Numbered from the stretch's first letter, positions 35,607 to 45,800 are shown. The stretch is 64,000 nt of DNA from Bacteroidaceae bacterium (GCA_902362595.1 CABIXF010000001.1:62001-126000); one strand, 5' to 3'. Made by a program: numbers and translations. Notes: a model not told the origin generated them from the letters alone.

Positions 35607-36314
35607 ATGTCAACTAAACGAGTGATAGAAGATAAAGATTTCCGTCGCATTGTGATTGCCACCCGCCGCGGGGCAAGAAACATCACGATGCGGGTCAAGC
35701 CCGACGGCCTGTATCTCACGGTGCCGCCTTATAGCAAGACCGATAAAGTGCTGGCCACGCTGGAACAGTTCCGGACAGATTTACTGGAGCGTTTCCGCCG
35801 GGTGGCCCAGCAGACCTTGGACTTTAATTTCCGGATAGAAGCCGATTGTTTCCGACTGTCGCTGGAACCCAGCCAGTTGAAATGTTTTACCGTACGGCTA
35901 CGGCCCTCGGGCGAGGTGACCGTATTTTGCCCGGCACACACCGATTTTTCGGATGAGGCCGTGCAGAAGCTGGTACGGGCAGCCATTGTGCGGGCCCTGA
36001 AGAAAGTGGCCTCGGAATTTCTGCCTCCCTTGCTGAAAGTATGGGCCGAACGTTTTGGCTTGACTTACAGGAAGGTGCGGATTACGGGTGCCCGTTCGCG
36101 GTGGGGCAGTTGCACGTCGGCCCGCACCATCAGTCTCTCTTGCTATCTGATGCTGGTACCTTCCCACCTGATTGATTATGTCATCCTGCACGAACTGGTC
36201 CACACGAGGGAGATGAACCATGGTCCCCGCTTTTGGGAATTGCTGAACGATATGACGGCGGGACAGGCCTTGCGCCTGCGTGCGGAACTCCGTCGGTTTC
36301 ATCCTTCTTTCTGA
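35607..36314 (+). CDS. YgjP-like (DUF45) M48-family metallopeptidase
   Basis: The 235-residue protein has the zinc site HELVH (His195, Glu196, His199) with the third ligand His205 in MNHGPRFW. The upstream motif RSRWGSCTSARTISLSCYL is typical of the YgjP/SprT-like family. There is no signal peptide, so it acts in the cytoplasm. The true substrate is unknown. The start is fixed by the family N-terminus (RRIVIATRRGARNITMRVKP) just after the ATG, and the promoter lies immediately before it. Confidence 0.9.
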   Translation: MSTKRVIEDKDFRRIVIATRRGARNITMRVKPDGLYLTVPPYSKTDKVLATLEQFRTDLLERFRRVAQQTLDFNFRIEADCFRLSLEPSQLKCFTVRLRPSGEVTVFCPAHTDFSDEAVQKLVRAAIVRALKKVASEFLPPLLKVWAERFGLTYRKVRITGARSRWGSCTSARTISLSCYLMLVPSHLIDYVILHELVHTREMNHGPRFWELLNDMTAGQALRLRAELRRFHPSF

Positions 36315-36362
36315 GACATTTAAAAAGAAGGGATATTGTGTTTTTTATACACTTTTTTGATG

Positions 36363-36370
36363 TAAATTTG
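36363..36370 (+). promoter_or_regulatory. -7 box of the MFS transporter gene
   Basis: TAAATTTG fits TAnnTTTG, 34 bases before the start codon at 36405. Confidence 0.6.
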
Positions 36371-36404
36371 CATCAGAAAAGGTTAGGTAAAAAAGATTGT
36401 TTGA

Positions 36405-37589
36405 ATGAAAAAGAGTTTGCTGGCGTTGGCTTCCGGCACATTGGGGCTGGGCATCGCCGAATTTGTCATGATGGGAATCCTTCCCCATGTAGCTCGTGAT
36501 TTAGGTATTAGTATTCCCCAGGCGGGACATTTTATTTCGGCCTATGCCATCGGCGTGTGTGTGGGTGCTCCGTTGACGGTGTTGATTGCCCGTACACGGC
36601 CCCTGAAGCAGATATTGCTGGGACTGGCGGCCATCTATGTGATAGGAAATCTCTGTGCGGCACTTTCGCCGGGTTATTGGATGCTGTTGCTGATGCGTTT
36701 CGTGTCGGGACTTCCCCATGGAGCCTTCTTTGGAGTGGGGTCCATTGTAGCTGAGAAAGTGGCCGATAAGGGAAAGACTTCGCAGGCCGTGGCACTGATG
36801 ATTGCGGGTATGACCATAGCCAATTTGTTCGGTGTGCCTTTCGGCACGTTGCTGAGCACATTGTTCTCCTGGCGTTTCCCCTTCCTGTTCAACACGTGTT
36901 GGGGACTGCTGGTGTTCTATCTGGTGTGGAAGTGGATTCCTTCGCTGCCGGCTTTGCCCGACACGGGACTGAAAGGACAGTTCCGCTTTCTCCGTAATCT
37001 GGCTCCGTGGCTGATCATTCTGACCACGATGTTCGGCAACGGAGGGGTGTTCTGCTGGTTCAGCTATGTCACTCCGCAGATGCTGCACGAAGCTGGGTTC
37101 CAGCCGGAAAGTCTGACGTGGATCATGATGCTGGCCGGACTGGGAATGACCCTCGGCAACCTGATTGGCGGACGTTGCGGTGATTTGTACGGGCTGGCCC
37201 CGGTGGTACAGTTCACGCAGGTGTTCATGATGCTGGCTTTGCTGGGTACTTTCCTCTTTGCGGGAGTGCCGTGGCTTTCCGTCTTGCTGATGTTCGTTTG
37301 TGCGGCCGCCTTGTTTGCCGTGTCACCTCCCCAGCAGTTGTTGCTGTTGCAGAATTCCCGGGGGAGTGAGATGATGGGAGCTGCCTGCGTGCAGATTGCG
37401 TTCAATCTGGGAAATGCGGTAGGAGCATACGCCGGAGGACTGCCGATTGACGCCGGACTGGGTTACCGGTATCCGGCACTGGTGGGAGTCTTTGTGGTAG
37501 CCTTGGGATGGATTTGCGTCACCTGGTATATCAGGCGGGAGCGCAGGTGCCTTCTGAAAAGAAAAACAACAGATACGGTTGTATCATAA
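36405..37589 (+). CDS. MFS transporter, AraJ-like (DHA1) family
   Basis: The 394-residue protein has twelve predicted membrane helices. The first helix motif is LGLGIAEFVMMGILPHVARDLG, and the loop RFVSGLPHGAFFGVGSIVA matches the DHA1/AraJ exporter group. These proteins export sugars or drugs with proton exchange. The gene ends 11 bases before the HTCS regulator gene, so the two are probably cotranscribed. This could link export, or relief of sugar stress, to glycan sensing. The substrate is unknown. Confidence 0.92.
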   Translation: MKKSLLALASGTLGLGIAEFVMMGILPHVARDLGISIPQAGHFISAYAIGVCVGAPLTVLIARTRPLKQILLGLAAIYVIGNLCAALSPGYWMLLLMRFVSGLPHGAFFGVGSIVAEKVADKGKTSQAVALMIAGMTIANLFGVPFGTLLSTLFSWRFPFLFNTCWGLLVFYLVWKWIPSLPALPDTGLKGQFRFLRNLAPWLIILTTMFGNGGVFCWFSYVTPQMLHEAGFQPESLTWIMMLAGLGMTLGNLIGGRCGDLYGLAPVVQFTQVFMMLALLGTFLFAGVPWLSVLLMFVCAAALFAVSPPQQLLLLQNSRGSEMMGAACVQIAFNLGNAVGAYAGGLPIDAGLGYRYPALVGVFVVALGWICVTWYIRRERRCLLKRKTTDTVVS

Positions 37590-37600
37590 AATAATATACT

Positions 37601-40600
37601 ATGAGATTGCTTTTGTTGACTTTGATGATATGGGTGGGAGGATATTCTTTTTGTCTGGAGGCAAAGGATACCTTTTTCTCTCGATATAACTTTTATCACC
37701 TCACCGAGGAAGTAGGTTTGCCAAACAACTCGGTGACTTCGGTGATGAAGGACTCGTATGGTTACATCTGGATTGCTACTCAGGACGGACTGGCACGTTA
37801 TGACGGATACCGTTTTTTGACCTATGGGACAGAAAAAGCCTTGTATCGCCTGAAAGGAGATTATGTGTATACCGTGTGTGAGGACCGTCACAAGAGGCTC
37901 TGGGTGGGTTCGGATGCCGGGTTGGACTTGATTGACCTGCAGACGGGGCTGCCATTATCCTTGTCACGGTTGGGTGGAGAGAAGTTTCCGGGACTTTCTT
38001 CACTGTTTGCTTCTTTTGTACGTTCCGTTGTGCAGGCGTCGAATGGAGATATCTGGGTGGTGACCGACAAGATGCTGTGGTGCCTGGAACTGGGTGACGA
38101 CGGGAAGGTTACGGGATGTTATCGGATGCAGGGACAGACGGATAATTCCATTACCGCCATTGCAGAACTGGAAGGAGGGCTTTGTGCCGGTATCGGGAAT
38201 CAGCTTTACTGGATTATGAAAAAAGGAGGCAATGTGCTCGACAAGCAGTTGCTCTCGGATGACATTGTGCCTTTCAGCGACGACTGGCGTATTTCTTGCT
38301 TGCAGGTGGATGGCGATTACTTGTGGATAGGAAGTAACCGTGGACTTTTTCGCTACGGACGGGTGACAAAGAGCCTGAAGCGTTACCGGTATTCGTCACA
38401 CCGGGAAGGTATGCTCAGTCAGGCTTATATTACAGACATCAAACGGACGTCGGACGGGTATCTGATTGTCGCTACCTTTAACGGGCTGAACGTATACAAC
38501 CGGGCTTCTGATACGTTTTCTTTTATCCGTCGTCTGGAAGCTCCGGATGAGGGTGGATTGAATTCCAATATCATTGGTTGCCTGTTTATCGACGGACAGG
38601 ATATCTGGGCCGGCACACAGGACGGAGGCGTGAATCTTTTGTATCGTTCGCGCAGGGTAGAGGTGTCTCGGCTGGGGGATATTCCTTGGAAACTGTCGGA
38701 AGGGCGTACACCCCAGATTAGTGCCATTACAGAGGACAAGACGGGGAACTTGTGGGTTGGAACGATTGAAGGAGGGCTTTATCAAATGAATCCGGTGACG
38801 GAGGCTGTAAAGCATTATGCTTTCATACCGCAGAATCCGGTATCTATTCTTTCGAACAATGTGAACGGTCTGTTGATTGACAGAGACAACCACTTGTGGG
38901 TATATACGTGGGGAGCAGGCATCAGTGAGCTGGACTTGAATAAACCGCAGCCAACGTTCCGTCAGCATTCCAATGGAAAGGTGCCTGGTCTGGAGGACGA
39001 TTTTATCATGAGTGCAGCCGAAGATTCCATCAACCGGGGTATCTGGTTTGGTACCACGCACGGGTTGGTTTTTTATGACAAGGGGCAGGAGCGGTTCCGT
39101 CGGGTGGATTTTCATGCAATGGTGTCGGAGTTCAAGTCAATCGGCTCACTGTGTGTAGATTGTAAGGGACGCCTGTGGGTCGGTACTTCCGAGGGATTGT
39201 TTATCGTAGACTTATTTTCTTTTGCACGTTCTCGTCAACATTTCAATTATATTTATTTGCGCTATAAGCTCGATGATGCCAAATCCACGCAAGTGGAGCA
39301 AATCAACGTGGTTTTTCAGGACAGTCAGGGAAGAATCTGGCTGGGAGGAAAGGGCACGGGACTGTATCGTTTGGTTTCGGATGAAGGAAACCGTTTCCAG
39401 TTCAAACATTATGGCAAAGAAGAGGGCTTTGCGGAGAATTCAGTGTATGGATTGTCGGAAGACGGTAAAGGGGACTTGTGGATTGCGACGGAAAACGGTC
39501 TGTCTCGGTTACGGATAGCAGGAGGCACGTTTGTCTCCTATGGCAAGTCCGATGGCATTTTGGATAGTGATTACGATGTGAACACCTTGCATTTCTCGTT
39601 GAAACACAATCGTTTGTATTGTGGAAAAGATCATGGGCTGTATGAGGTAGCTCTTAAAAGAATTCCCCCACATGCCAACGAACGTTCAATTGCCATTTCT
39701 TCATGCCGTATCAATGACGGAGAATGGGAGTATTGGACCCGGAAATGCGTAGACGACCTGGAGGAGGGAGACAAGCTGGAACTGGCTCTGACGACGCATG
39801 AGTATGGCTACAATGAGGCGGTTCGTATCCGTTACAGGGTGGAAGGAGATGGTGGAAAATGGAAGGAACTTTCGGTGCGGAATCCGATAGTCGTGTTGTC
39901 TTCGCTTCCGTCGAGAAACTGTCGGCTGGAAATACAGACTACCAATCCGGAGGGAGAATGGCAGCAGGAGATGCTGAGGCTGGACTTGCAGGTGCGTCCG
40001 TATTATTATAAGTCCTGGTGGTTCTGGTCGCTGATTCTTCTGGTGGCGGGTTCCCTTTCCATTCTCTTCTATCGTTACAAAGTGCGTCGGCTGAAACGCC
40101 GGCAGGTTGTCTTGGAACAGTTGGTGGCACAGCGTACACACGAACTGGAAGTGCAGAATCACAGCCTGGAGGTCATGGCACATCATGTGGAAGAAATGGC
40201 CGAGGAAAAAATCCGTTTCTTTACGCACATTACCCATGAGTTCCGTACGCCGGTCACGCTCATCCACGGCCCTATTGAGCAGGCTTTGTCGCTCACTTCC
40301 GATGAGGAGGTGAAAGAGCAGCTGCAAATCGCCGAACGGAATGTGGAGGATTTACTTTCTTTGGTGAATGAACTGATGGATTTCCGGAAACTCGATACGG
40401 AAAAGGTGAAGTTGAATGTGCATCCGTTCGACTTGGTGGCCATGATAGAAGATTTGCTGCTGCCTTTCATTGCTTTTGTGAAAGACCGCCATATTACCTT
40501 GCAGACTTACTATCACTTGCAGGGACTTTCTGTCAGTGCCGACCCTCAGTATCTTCACCGGGTATTGACGAATCTTCTGGCCAATGCGGTGAAGTTTACG

Positions 40601-41746
40601 CCCGACGGCGGAACCATCCGCCTGTATGCGGCCCGACTGGTGGACGAGGAAGGGAAAGTTCAGCTTTATCTGTCCGTGTCCGATACTGGGTGTGGTATTC
40701 CGGAAAAAGACCTTCCTCAGATTTTCGACAGCTTTTTCCAGGCACAAAACAAAGTGGTCTATCCGGTATTCGGCCAGAGTGGGACGGGCATCGGCTTGAA
40801 CGTATGCAAGCGTATTGTTGCCCTTCATGGTGGAGTGATTTATGCCCGTAACAATCGTGCCGGAGGCTCTTCTTTCCGTATTCAGCTGCCTATGAAGGAC
40901 ATGCCGGCAGATGAACTATCCGCTTCAGCAACGGAGGCTGCCGATAAAAATGCTTCTTCGGCTGAGGCTGTTTCGTCGGCACAGGCTACCGTATTGATTG
41001 TGGACGACAACCGCGATATGCGTCGTTACATCCGTTCGCTTCTGAAGAAAGACTATAAGCTGCTGGAAGCCGAAAATGGAGTGAAGGCCTTGGAGGTGAT
41101 AAAGAAACATTCCGTAGACTTGATTATCAGCGACCTGCTCATGCCAGAGATGGACGGACTGGAGTTGTCGAAGCGGGTGAAGGAAAACCTGGAAACCAGT
41201 CACATTCCTTTCCTGATTCTGACAGCTGTCCGTTCGGAAGAGAATGAAAAGATTTGTTACTCGGTAGGGGTGGATGAATATTTGTGCAAGCCTTTCGATG
41301 CGGAGGTGCTCAAGTATCGTATCCGTAACATTCTAGCTTTGCGTCGGGGGTATCGGGAAAGATTCTCCAAACCCGCTGCACTGGCAGATGTGAGTGAGTT
41401 GGGATTGATTGAAGACTCCAGAGACAAGACTTTCATGGACAAAGCGATGGAGTTGATGAAGCAGCATTATGCCGATTCTGAGTATGGATTGGATGCGTTT
41501 ATCCGCGATATGGGATATAGCAAGACGTTGGTGAACCAGAAGATGCAGAATCTGGCCGGGATGCCGATTGGGCAGTTCATGAAGAATTTCCGTTTGGATA
41601 TGGGATATCAGTTGCTGGAACAAGGCAAAGGAGAGTCCAATGTATCGGAGGTAGCTTATGCGGTAGGCTTCAATGATCCAAAGTATTTCACGAAATGTTT
41701 CAAGCAGCGTTTCGGTTGCCTGCCAAGTTCTATTGGACATTCCTAA
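37601..41746 (+). CDS. Hybrid two-component system (HTCS) regulator, complete
   Basis: The 1381-residue protein has a signal peptide (1-21), a periplasmic sensor of Reg_prop propeller repeats (WIATQDGLARYDGY, WVGSDAGLDLI and so on, to about residue 690), a Y_Y_Y domain (about 700-790) and one membrane helix (about 805-825). The kinase follows, with His879 in THEFRTP, then the ATPase (DTGCGIPEKD, GTGIGLNVC). A receiver with phospho-acceptor Asp1178 (SDLLMPEMDG) and a C-terminal AraC-type DNA-binding domain (about 1295-1381) complete it. It senses an oligosaccharide and activates a PUL, most simply the convergent GH28/GH92/SusCD/GH89 locus. Confidence 0.95.
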   Translation: MRLLLLTLMIWVGGYSFCLEAKDTFFSRYNFYHLTEEVGLPNNSVTSVMKDSYGYIWIATQDGLARYDGYRFLTYGTEKALYRLKGDYVYTVCEDRHKRLWVGSDAGLDLIDLQTGLPLSLSRLGGEKFPGLSSLFASFVRSVVQASNGDIWVVTDKMLWCLELGDDGKVTGCYRMQGQTDNSITAIAELEGGLCAGIGNQLYWIMKKGGNVLDKQLLSDDIVPFSDDWRISCLQVDGDYLWIGSNRGLFRYGRVTKSLKRYRYSSHREGMLSQAYITDIKRTSDGYLIVATFNGLNVYNRASDTFSFIRRLEAPDEGGLNSNIIGCLFIDGQDIWAGTQDGGVNLLYRSRRVEVSRLGDIPWKLSEGRTPQISAITEDKTGNLWVGTIEGGLYQMNPVTEAVKHYAFIPQNPVSILSNNVNGLLIDRDNHLWVYTWGAGISELDLNKPQPTFRQHSNGKVPGLEDDFIMSAAEDSINRGIWFGTTHGLVFYDKGQERFRRVDFHAMVSEFKSIGSLCVDCKGRLWVGTSEGLFIVDLFSFARSRQHFNYIYLRYKLDDAKSTQVEQINVVFQDSQGRIWLGGKGTGLYRLVSDEGNRFQFKHYGKEEGFAENSVYGLSEDGKGDLWIATENGLSRLRIAGGTFVSYGKSDGILDSDYDVNTLHFSLKHNRLYCGKDHGLYEVALKRIPPHANERSIAISSCRINDGEWEYWTRKCVDDLEEGDKLELALTTHEYGYNEAVRIRYRVEGDGGKWKELSVRNPIVVLSSLPSRNCRLEIQTTNPEGEWQQEMLRLDLQVRPYYYKSWWFWSLILLVAGSLSILFYRYKVRRLKRRQVVLEQLVAQRTHELEVQNHSLEVMAHHVEEMAEEKIRFFTHITHEFRTPVTLIHGPIEQALSLTSDEEVKEQLQIAERNVEDLLSLVNELMDFRKLDTEKVKLNVHPFDLVAMIEDLLLPFIAFVKDRHITLQTYYHLQGLSVSADPQYLHRVLTNLLANAVKFTPDGGTIRLYAARLVDEEGKVQLYLSVSDTGCGIPEKDLPQIFDSFFQAQNKVVYPVFGQSGTGIGLNVCKRIVALHGGVIYARNNRAGGSSFRIQLPMKDMPADELSASATEAADKNASSAEAVSSAQATVLIVDDNRDMRRYIRSLLKKDYKLLEAENGVKALEVIKKHSVDLIISDLLMPEMDGLELSKRVKENLETSHIPFLILTAVRSEENEKICYSVGVDEYLCKPFDAEVLKYRIRNILALRRGYRERFSKPAALADVSELGLIEDSRDKTFMDKAMELMKQHYADSEYGLDAFIRDMGYSKTLVNQKMQNLAGMPIGQFMKNFRLDMGYQLLEQGKGESNVSEVAYAVGFNDPKYFTKCFKQRFGCLPSSIGHS

Positions 41747-41751
41747 ATTTG

Positions 41752-41791
41752 AAAAAAAACCGGAACCCGCAAGGAAATTGCGCGGTTCCGG
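41752..41791 (-). terminator. Terminator of the GH92-GH28 genes
   Basis: CCGGAACC (41760-41767) pairs with GGTTCCGG (41784-41791), with inner CGCAA/TTGCG. The run of As at 41752-41759 gives a T tail on the minus strand. Confidence 0.85.
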
Positions 41792-41857
41792 CCTAAAAAA
41801 AGAAATTTAGAAATGTACCGTTTCACAACGGGTGGGTTTATGAGCACTAAGCTAGTG

Positions 41858-43258
41858 TCATTTTTGTATGATTCTGGCTGCATTTTCCAGGTGTACGTCT
41901 TCTGCGGCATAGTCGGGCCGTGTGTCTCCCCAGTTTACCATGCAGTCTTCCATCTGAATGTCAGAGGCCGTATGGATGAAGAATCCGTAGGTCTTACCTT
42001 TCAGGAAACCTTCTCCATCGCACGGACGTTTGTCGTAGATTCCTCCTTCGAAGGTAGTCCGCTTGTGGAGGTTCACTTCTACCTGGTCGAAGTAAATCCG
42101 GTTGATTTTGTCGGGGGTATCGCCACCCACAAAGACTCCGTTTTCACTCGTACACTTGATGTTGTGGAAATAAATGCGGCTTACTTCCCCACAGGCACCT
42201 TTCACGGCTCCTTTCGGGAAACGCCATCCCGCATCTTTATGGTTGCCTACAGCCCGCGGATAAGAGGTGACATAAATGGGTTCAGCCTTCCCCCACCATA
42301 CGTCGGAGAAGAAACGGCAATCGACAATCATGTTCGAGAAGATTACGTTGGTTACCGTACCTTCGTCACGGTTCTGTATGCCGATTCCCCGGTTGCTGTC
42401 CTTGATGATGCAGTTGGTGAACAAAACGTTGTTGATTTTGTCCATGTTCTCCGAACCGATCTTTACGGCGCAGGAACGTGAAGTCATGGTGCAGTTGGTC
42501 ACTACCACATCCTCGCAGCTTCCATACTCCTCAAACTCTCTTCGGTTTTTCAGACAGATGCAGTCATCGCCCGATTCAATGAAACAGTTGGAGATGCGCA
42601 CATCCTTGGAATGGTCTACGTCGATGCCGTCGCCGTTCCGGATTTTGAGGTTGTTGAGGATACTGATGCCGTCAATCATGACGTTGCGGCAGCCTATCAG
42701 ATGGACTGTCCAGTAGGCACTGTTGCAGATGTTCACATCGCGTATCACCAACTTCTCGATATTGGTCAGGGTGAGCACATGCGGACGCGGGTCAAAGTCC
42801 GTGACCGGCTTCAGTTCGTAAGAATCGTCCAGTTCCTTTCCCATGAAGGCTACTCCGTTGCCGTCGATACTTCCCGTACCAGTGATGGACACGTTTTTCA
42901 GGTCTTTTCCGCTGATCCACATCATTCCCTCTCCGCGGTTGGCACCGAAGGCACTTTCGGTATAGATGCTTTCATCCGGATTCGCCAGCAGCCGGGAATT
43001 GGGGGCCAGCTGTAACTCTACGTAAGAAGCCAGTTTGAACGGTCCGCAAAGGAAGGTATGTCCCGAAGGTACGAGAACCGTACCGCCTCCGGCTTCCGAA
43101 CAGGCATTAATAGCTTTCTGGATAGCTGAGGCATCATCCGTTTCCCCGTCACCGGTAGCCCCGTAGTCCATAATGTTGTAAATCCCCGTTTGTGGCGAGT
43201 GGCATGCTCCGAGAAGGAAGATGCTGAGTAGTGCAAGTAGAATATTTTTTGTTTTCAT
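41858..43258 (-). CDS. GH28 polygalacturonase-family lipoprotein
   Basis: The 466-residue protein has a lipoprotein signal (LLGACHS) and a right-handed beta-helix opening with YNIMDYGATGDGETDDASAIQKAI, the hallmark of GH28. Catalytic Asp motifs are present (NGDGIDVDHS and SGDDCICLKN). The usual GHG is replaced by SRSCAVKIGSE, and the RIK-type motif reads RGIGIQNR. These changes are found in exo-acting and rhamnogalacturonan-type members. It cleaves alpha-linked galacturonic acid. Its presence beside GH92 and GH89 is unexpected. It is the last gene of the GH92-GH28 unit, 27 bases after GH92. Confidence 0.9.
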   Translation of the reverse strand: MKTKNILLALLSIFLLGACHSPQTGIYNIMDYGATGDGETDDASAIQKAINACSEAGGGTVLVPSGHTFLCGPFKLASYVELQLAPNSRLLANPDESIYTESAFGANRGEGMMWISGKDLKNVSITGTGSIDGNGVAFMGKELDDSYELKPVTDFDPRPHVLTLTNIEKLVIRDVNICNSAYWTVHLIGCRNVMIDGISILNNLKIRNGDGIDVDHSKDVRISNCFIESGDDCICLKNRREFEEYGSCEDVVVTNCTMTSRSCAVKIGSENMDKINNVLFTNCIIKDSNRGIGIQNRDEGTVTNVIFSNMIVDCRFFSDVWWGKAEPIYVTSYPRAVGNHKDAGWRFPKGAVKGACGEVSRIYFHNIKCTSENGVFVGGDTPDKINRIYFDQVEVNLHKRTTFEGGIYDKRPCDGEGFLKGKTYGFFIHTASDIQMEDCMVNWGDTRPDYAAEDVHLENAARIIQK

Positions 43259-43285
43259 AATATAATATGGGATTTATGTTTTTAT

Positions 43286-45613
43286 TCAGAATTTTTCAAT
43301 CAGTGAAGGGGGACAGTCTTCCGGAGCACTGCCCCATGTCTTATTGGGCATATTTCCCATGACAAATACCATTTCGCCTCCTTCCGTAATATCTTTATGC
43401 GTAATGTAGTTTCGGGTATAAGGTTTCCCGTTCAAGGTTACTTGTTGTATGTAAATGTTCTCCTTGGAAGTGTTTTCAGCTTGCAGGGTAAAAGTCTTGC
43501 CGTTTTCCAAGTGTAGTGTAGCCTTGGAGAAAGACGGACTGGCCAGTACATAATAGGGGGAGCCCGGGCAAACCGGATAGAAGCCTAAAGAGGCAAAAAT
43601 ATACCAGGCCGACATCTGTCCCGCATCGTCGTTGCCCGACAAGCCTCCGGGGGCATTCAGGTATTCCGTTGCCATGATGTGACGTACGGCCTGCTGGGTT
43701 TTCCATGGCTGCCCTGCATAGTTGAATATAAAGGCCACCTGATGGCAGGGTTCGTTGCCGTGCCAGTATCTTTGTGCGCTGAACATGGAGTCCAGTTTCT
43801 CCACATAGTGCTGACGTCCGCCCATACATTCCATCAGTCCATACGGGTCTTGTGGCGCGTACCAGGTATAATGGCAGGGTGCCCCTTCGGTGATGAACTT
43901 GGCAAACTGGAAGGCGTTCGCTTCTTTCAGGAAGGTGCCGTCGGCATGCCGTCCCTGTGCATATCCTGTAGCAGGGTCGATGACGTTACGGTAGTTCAGA
44001 GCACGGGCGGCCAATAATTTGTAATCCTCATCTTTTTGAAGCAGTTTGGCTACTTGGGAAAGGACAAAATCATCGTAAGCATATTCCAAAGTACGCGACA
44101 CCTGTTCTTTGGTGTGGAAGGCATCGGGTACACTGTCCTCCAGCGGAATGTAGCCGTATTTCAGGTACGACTGTAAGGCCCGGCGTCCCATCCCGTTCCG
44201 GTAATCTGCTTCCTGGACGGGCAATTCGAACGCATTCTGCCGCATGGCCTTGTAAGCCGTTTCGATGTCAAAGTTGCGGATGCCTTTCACGTAAGCATCT
44301 CCTATGGCTGCTATGCAATGGTCGCCAATCATGGCTGCCGTATAGCTGTTCCAGCACGGGAAGATGGGCAACCAGCCACCCTGTTCATATTTGTGGACGA
44401 GTGACTGCATCATCTGTCCTCCTCGTGTGGGGTATAATAGGTTGATGAGCGGATGCAAGGCACGGTAGGTATCCCACATGCTGAAGTCATCATAATAGGT
44501 TTCGTTTTGGGCTAGCTGGAGAATGGAATCTTTCTGTGCAAAAGCCGGGTATCTTCCATCCACGTCGTTGAATGTGCGGGGAAGGAAAGAAGCCCGATAA
44601 AAGGCTCCATAGAATTTCTCCTTGGCTTCCTGGTCAGGTGTTTCTACTTTGATGGCCGAGAGATGCTTTTCCCAGATTGCGGTAAGTTCCTTCCGCGTCT
44701 GGTCGAAATTCCAGTGCGGAATTTCCTGTTGCAGATTTTGTTCGGCTCCTTTTCTATCGGTGAAGGAAGAAGCCACTTTGACTAATACTTGTTCATGGCT
44801 TTTTACGTGAAAGCCTATATAGATTCCGATATTTTTTTCATGACCGATTTTGGTCTGTCCAGGGAACAGACTGTCTTCCCGGAAAGTTCCGAAGTCGCAG
44901 AGGTCTTTCTGGTAGTCTATAATAAAATGTCCGCTGTATCCGGCGGGTTCTCCCCAGCCTTGATAAATGCGATGTACGGGATTGTAGCCGTAAATACGTT
45001 TCTGAAGGGTATCAATTTCGATATATCCTTCTCCTTCGTCACTGTTAGGATTGACGATGAGATAAGCCTTTCCTTCCTTCTGGTAGGAAAAGCGGAAAAT
45101 GGCTGACCGCGAGCGGCCTGTCATTTCAGCCTGAAGATGTTCATCAGGTAAAGTTACAGAATAATAAGCTGGAGTAGCAGTTTCCTGCTCGTGTGAGAAT
45201 CGGGTGGCTCTTTTTTCCGGCAGGCATCGTAAGGAATCGAAGGAAGCCGTCAAGGTCATGGAACCATAATCTTGTGTACATCCTCCCACAATCCAATGGG
45301 AATTGCGGAATCCTTGAAACAAGGAATCACGATAATAATATGGTGCGATGCATTTCAGTTCGGTGTCTTGTGTCTGTGGGGTCCAGAAATTCATGCCGTT
45401 GGGTTCCAGTACGGCAGGTAAGGTTTGTCCGTATTCTTCGGTATGTTTACCAAACATCCCTGCAGTGTGGGTCGTGCTGGCTGCAGTACCCACTCTTGTG
45501 TCAATGTATGATAATAAGTTTCCGTGGGAATGTTCCCCCGCACACGAAATCATCAATGGAACCATCGTTCCATAAGTCAGTGATTTGAGTAATGTAGTGA
45601 GATGTGTTTTCAT
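43286..45613 (-). CDS. GH92 alpha-mannosidase family protein
   Basis: The start at 45613 gives 775 residues with a lipoprotein-type signal (LMISCAGEH); an ATG at 45652 is less likely. The N-terminal beta domain starts with SYIDTRVGTAAS, and the (alpha/alpha)6 domain carries SMWDTYRALHPLINLLYPTR, GNDDAGQMSAWYIFASLGFYPVCPGSP and GNEPCHQVAFIFNYAGQPW, all GH92 motifs. GH92 enzymes are calcium-dependent exo-alpha-mannosidases acting on N-glycans, O-glycans or fungal mannan. It has its own promoter and precedes GH28. Confidence 0.95.
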   Translation of the reverse strand: MKTHLTTLLKSLTYGTMVPLMISCAGEHSHGNLLSYIDTRVGTAASTTHTAGMFGKHTEEYGQTLPAVLEPNGMNFWTPQTQDTELKCIAPYYYRDSLFQGFRNSHWIVGGCTQDYGSMTLTASFDSLRCLPEKRATRFSHEQETATPAYYSVTLPDEHLQAEMTGRSRSAIFRFSYQKEGKAYLIVNPNSDEGEGYIEIDTLQKRIYGYNPVHRIYQGWGEPAGYSGHFIIDYQKDLCDFGTFREDSLFPGQTKIGHEKNIGIYIGFHVKSHEQVLVKVASSFTDRKGAEQNLQQEIPHWNFDQTRKELTAIWEKHLSAIKVETPDQEAKEKFYGAFYRASFLPRTFNDVDGRYPAFAQKDSILQLAQNETYYDDFSMWDTYRALHPLINLLYPTRGGQMMQSLVHKYEQGGWLPIFPCWNSYTAAMIGDHCIAAIGDAYVKGIRNFDIETAYKAMRQNAFELPVQEADYRNGMGRRALQSYLKYGYIPLEDSVPDAFHTKEQVSRTLEYAYDDFVLSQVAKLLQKDEDYKLLAARALNYRNVIDPATGYAQGRHADGTFLKEANAFQFAKFITEGAPCHYTWYAPQDPYGLMECMGGRQHYVEKLDSMFSAQRYWHGNEPCHQVAFIFNYAGQPWKTQQAVRHIMATEYLNAPGGLSGNDDAGQMSAWYIFASLGFYPVCPGSPYYVLASPSFSKATLHLENGKTFTLQAENTSKENIYIQQVTLNGKPYTRNYITHKDITEGGEMVFVMGNMPNKTWGSAPEDCPPSLIEKF

Positions 45614-45651
45614 AAATCTTAAATCTACGTGATTGCTATGTGTATTCCCCA

Positions 45652-45659
45652 CAAAAATA
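45652..45659 (-). promoter_or_regulatory. -7 box of the GH92-GH28 unit
   Basis: On the minus strand TATTTTTG fits TAnnTTTG, 38 bases before the GH92 start. No -33 element is clear, which would suit an activator-dependent promoter. Confidence 0.55.
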
Positions 45660-45768
45660 AGAAATTGTCATTATGATGCTTCGCAGGTTTAAGACTATTC
45701 AACTCATAATCTGTATCTTCTATTATAGAATTAACCTTTGAAAACTTTATAGAGAAAAAAGAATTACA

Positions 45769-45800
45769 AATATCGGTGAGGGAAGTCCCTCACCGATATT
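45769..45800 (-). terminator. Strong terminator after susD
   Basis: AATATCGGTGAGGGA and TCCCTCACCGATATT form a perfect 15-bp stem with a two-base loop. On the minus strand it lies 14 bases after the susD stop codon. It separates the SusCD operon from GH92-GH28. Confidence 0.88.

Noticed and set aside
42276..42716. Plus-strand frames within the GH28 gene
   Set aside because: They are antisense to a gene with clear GH28 motifs.
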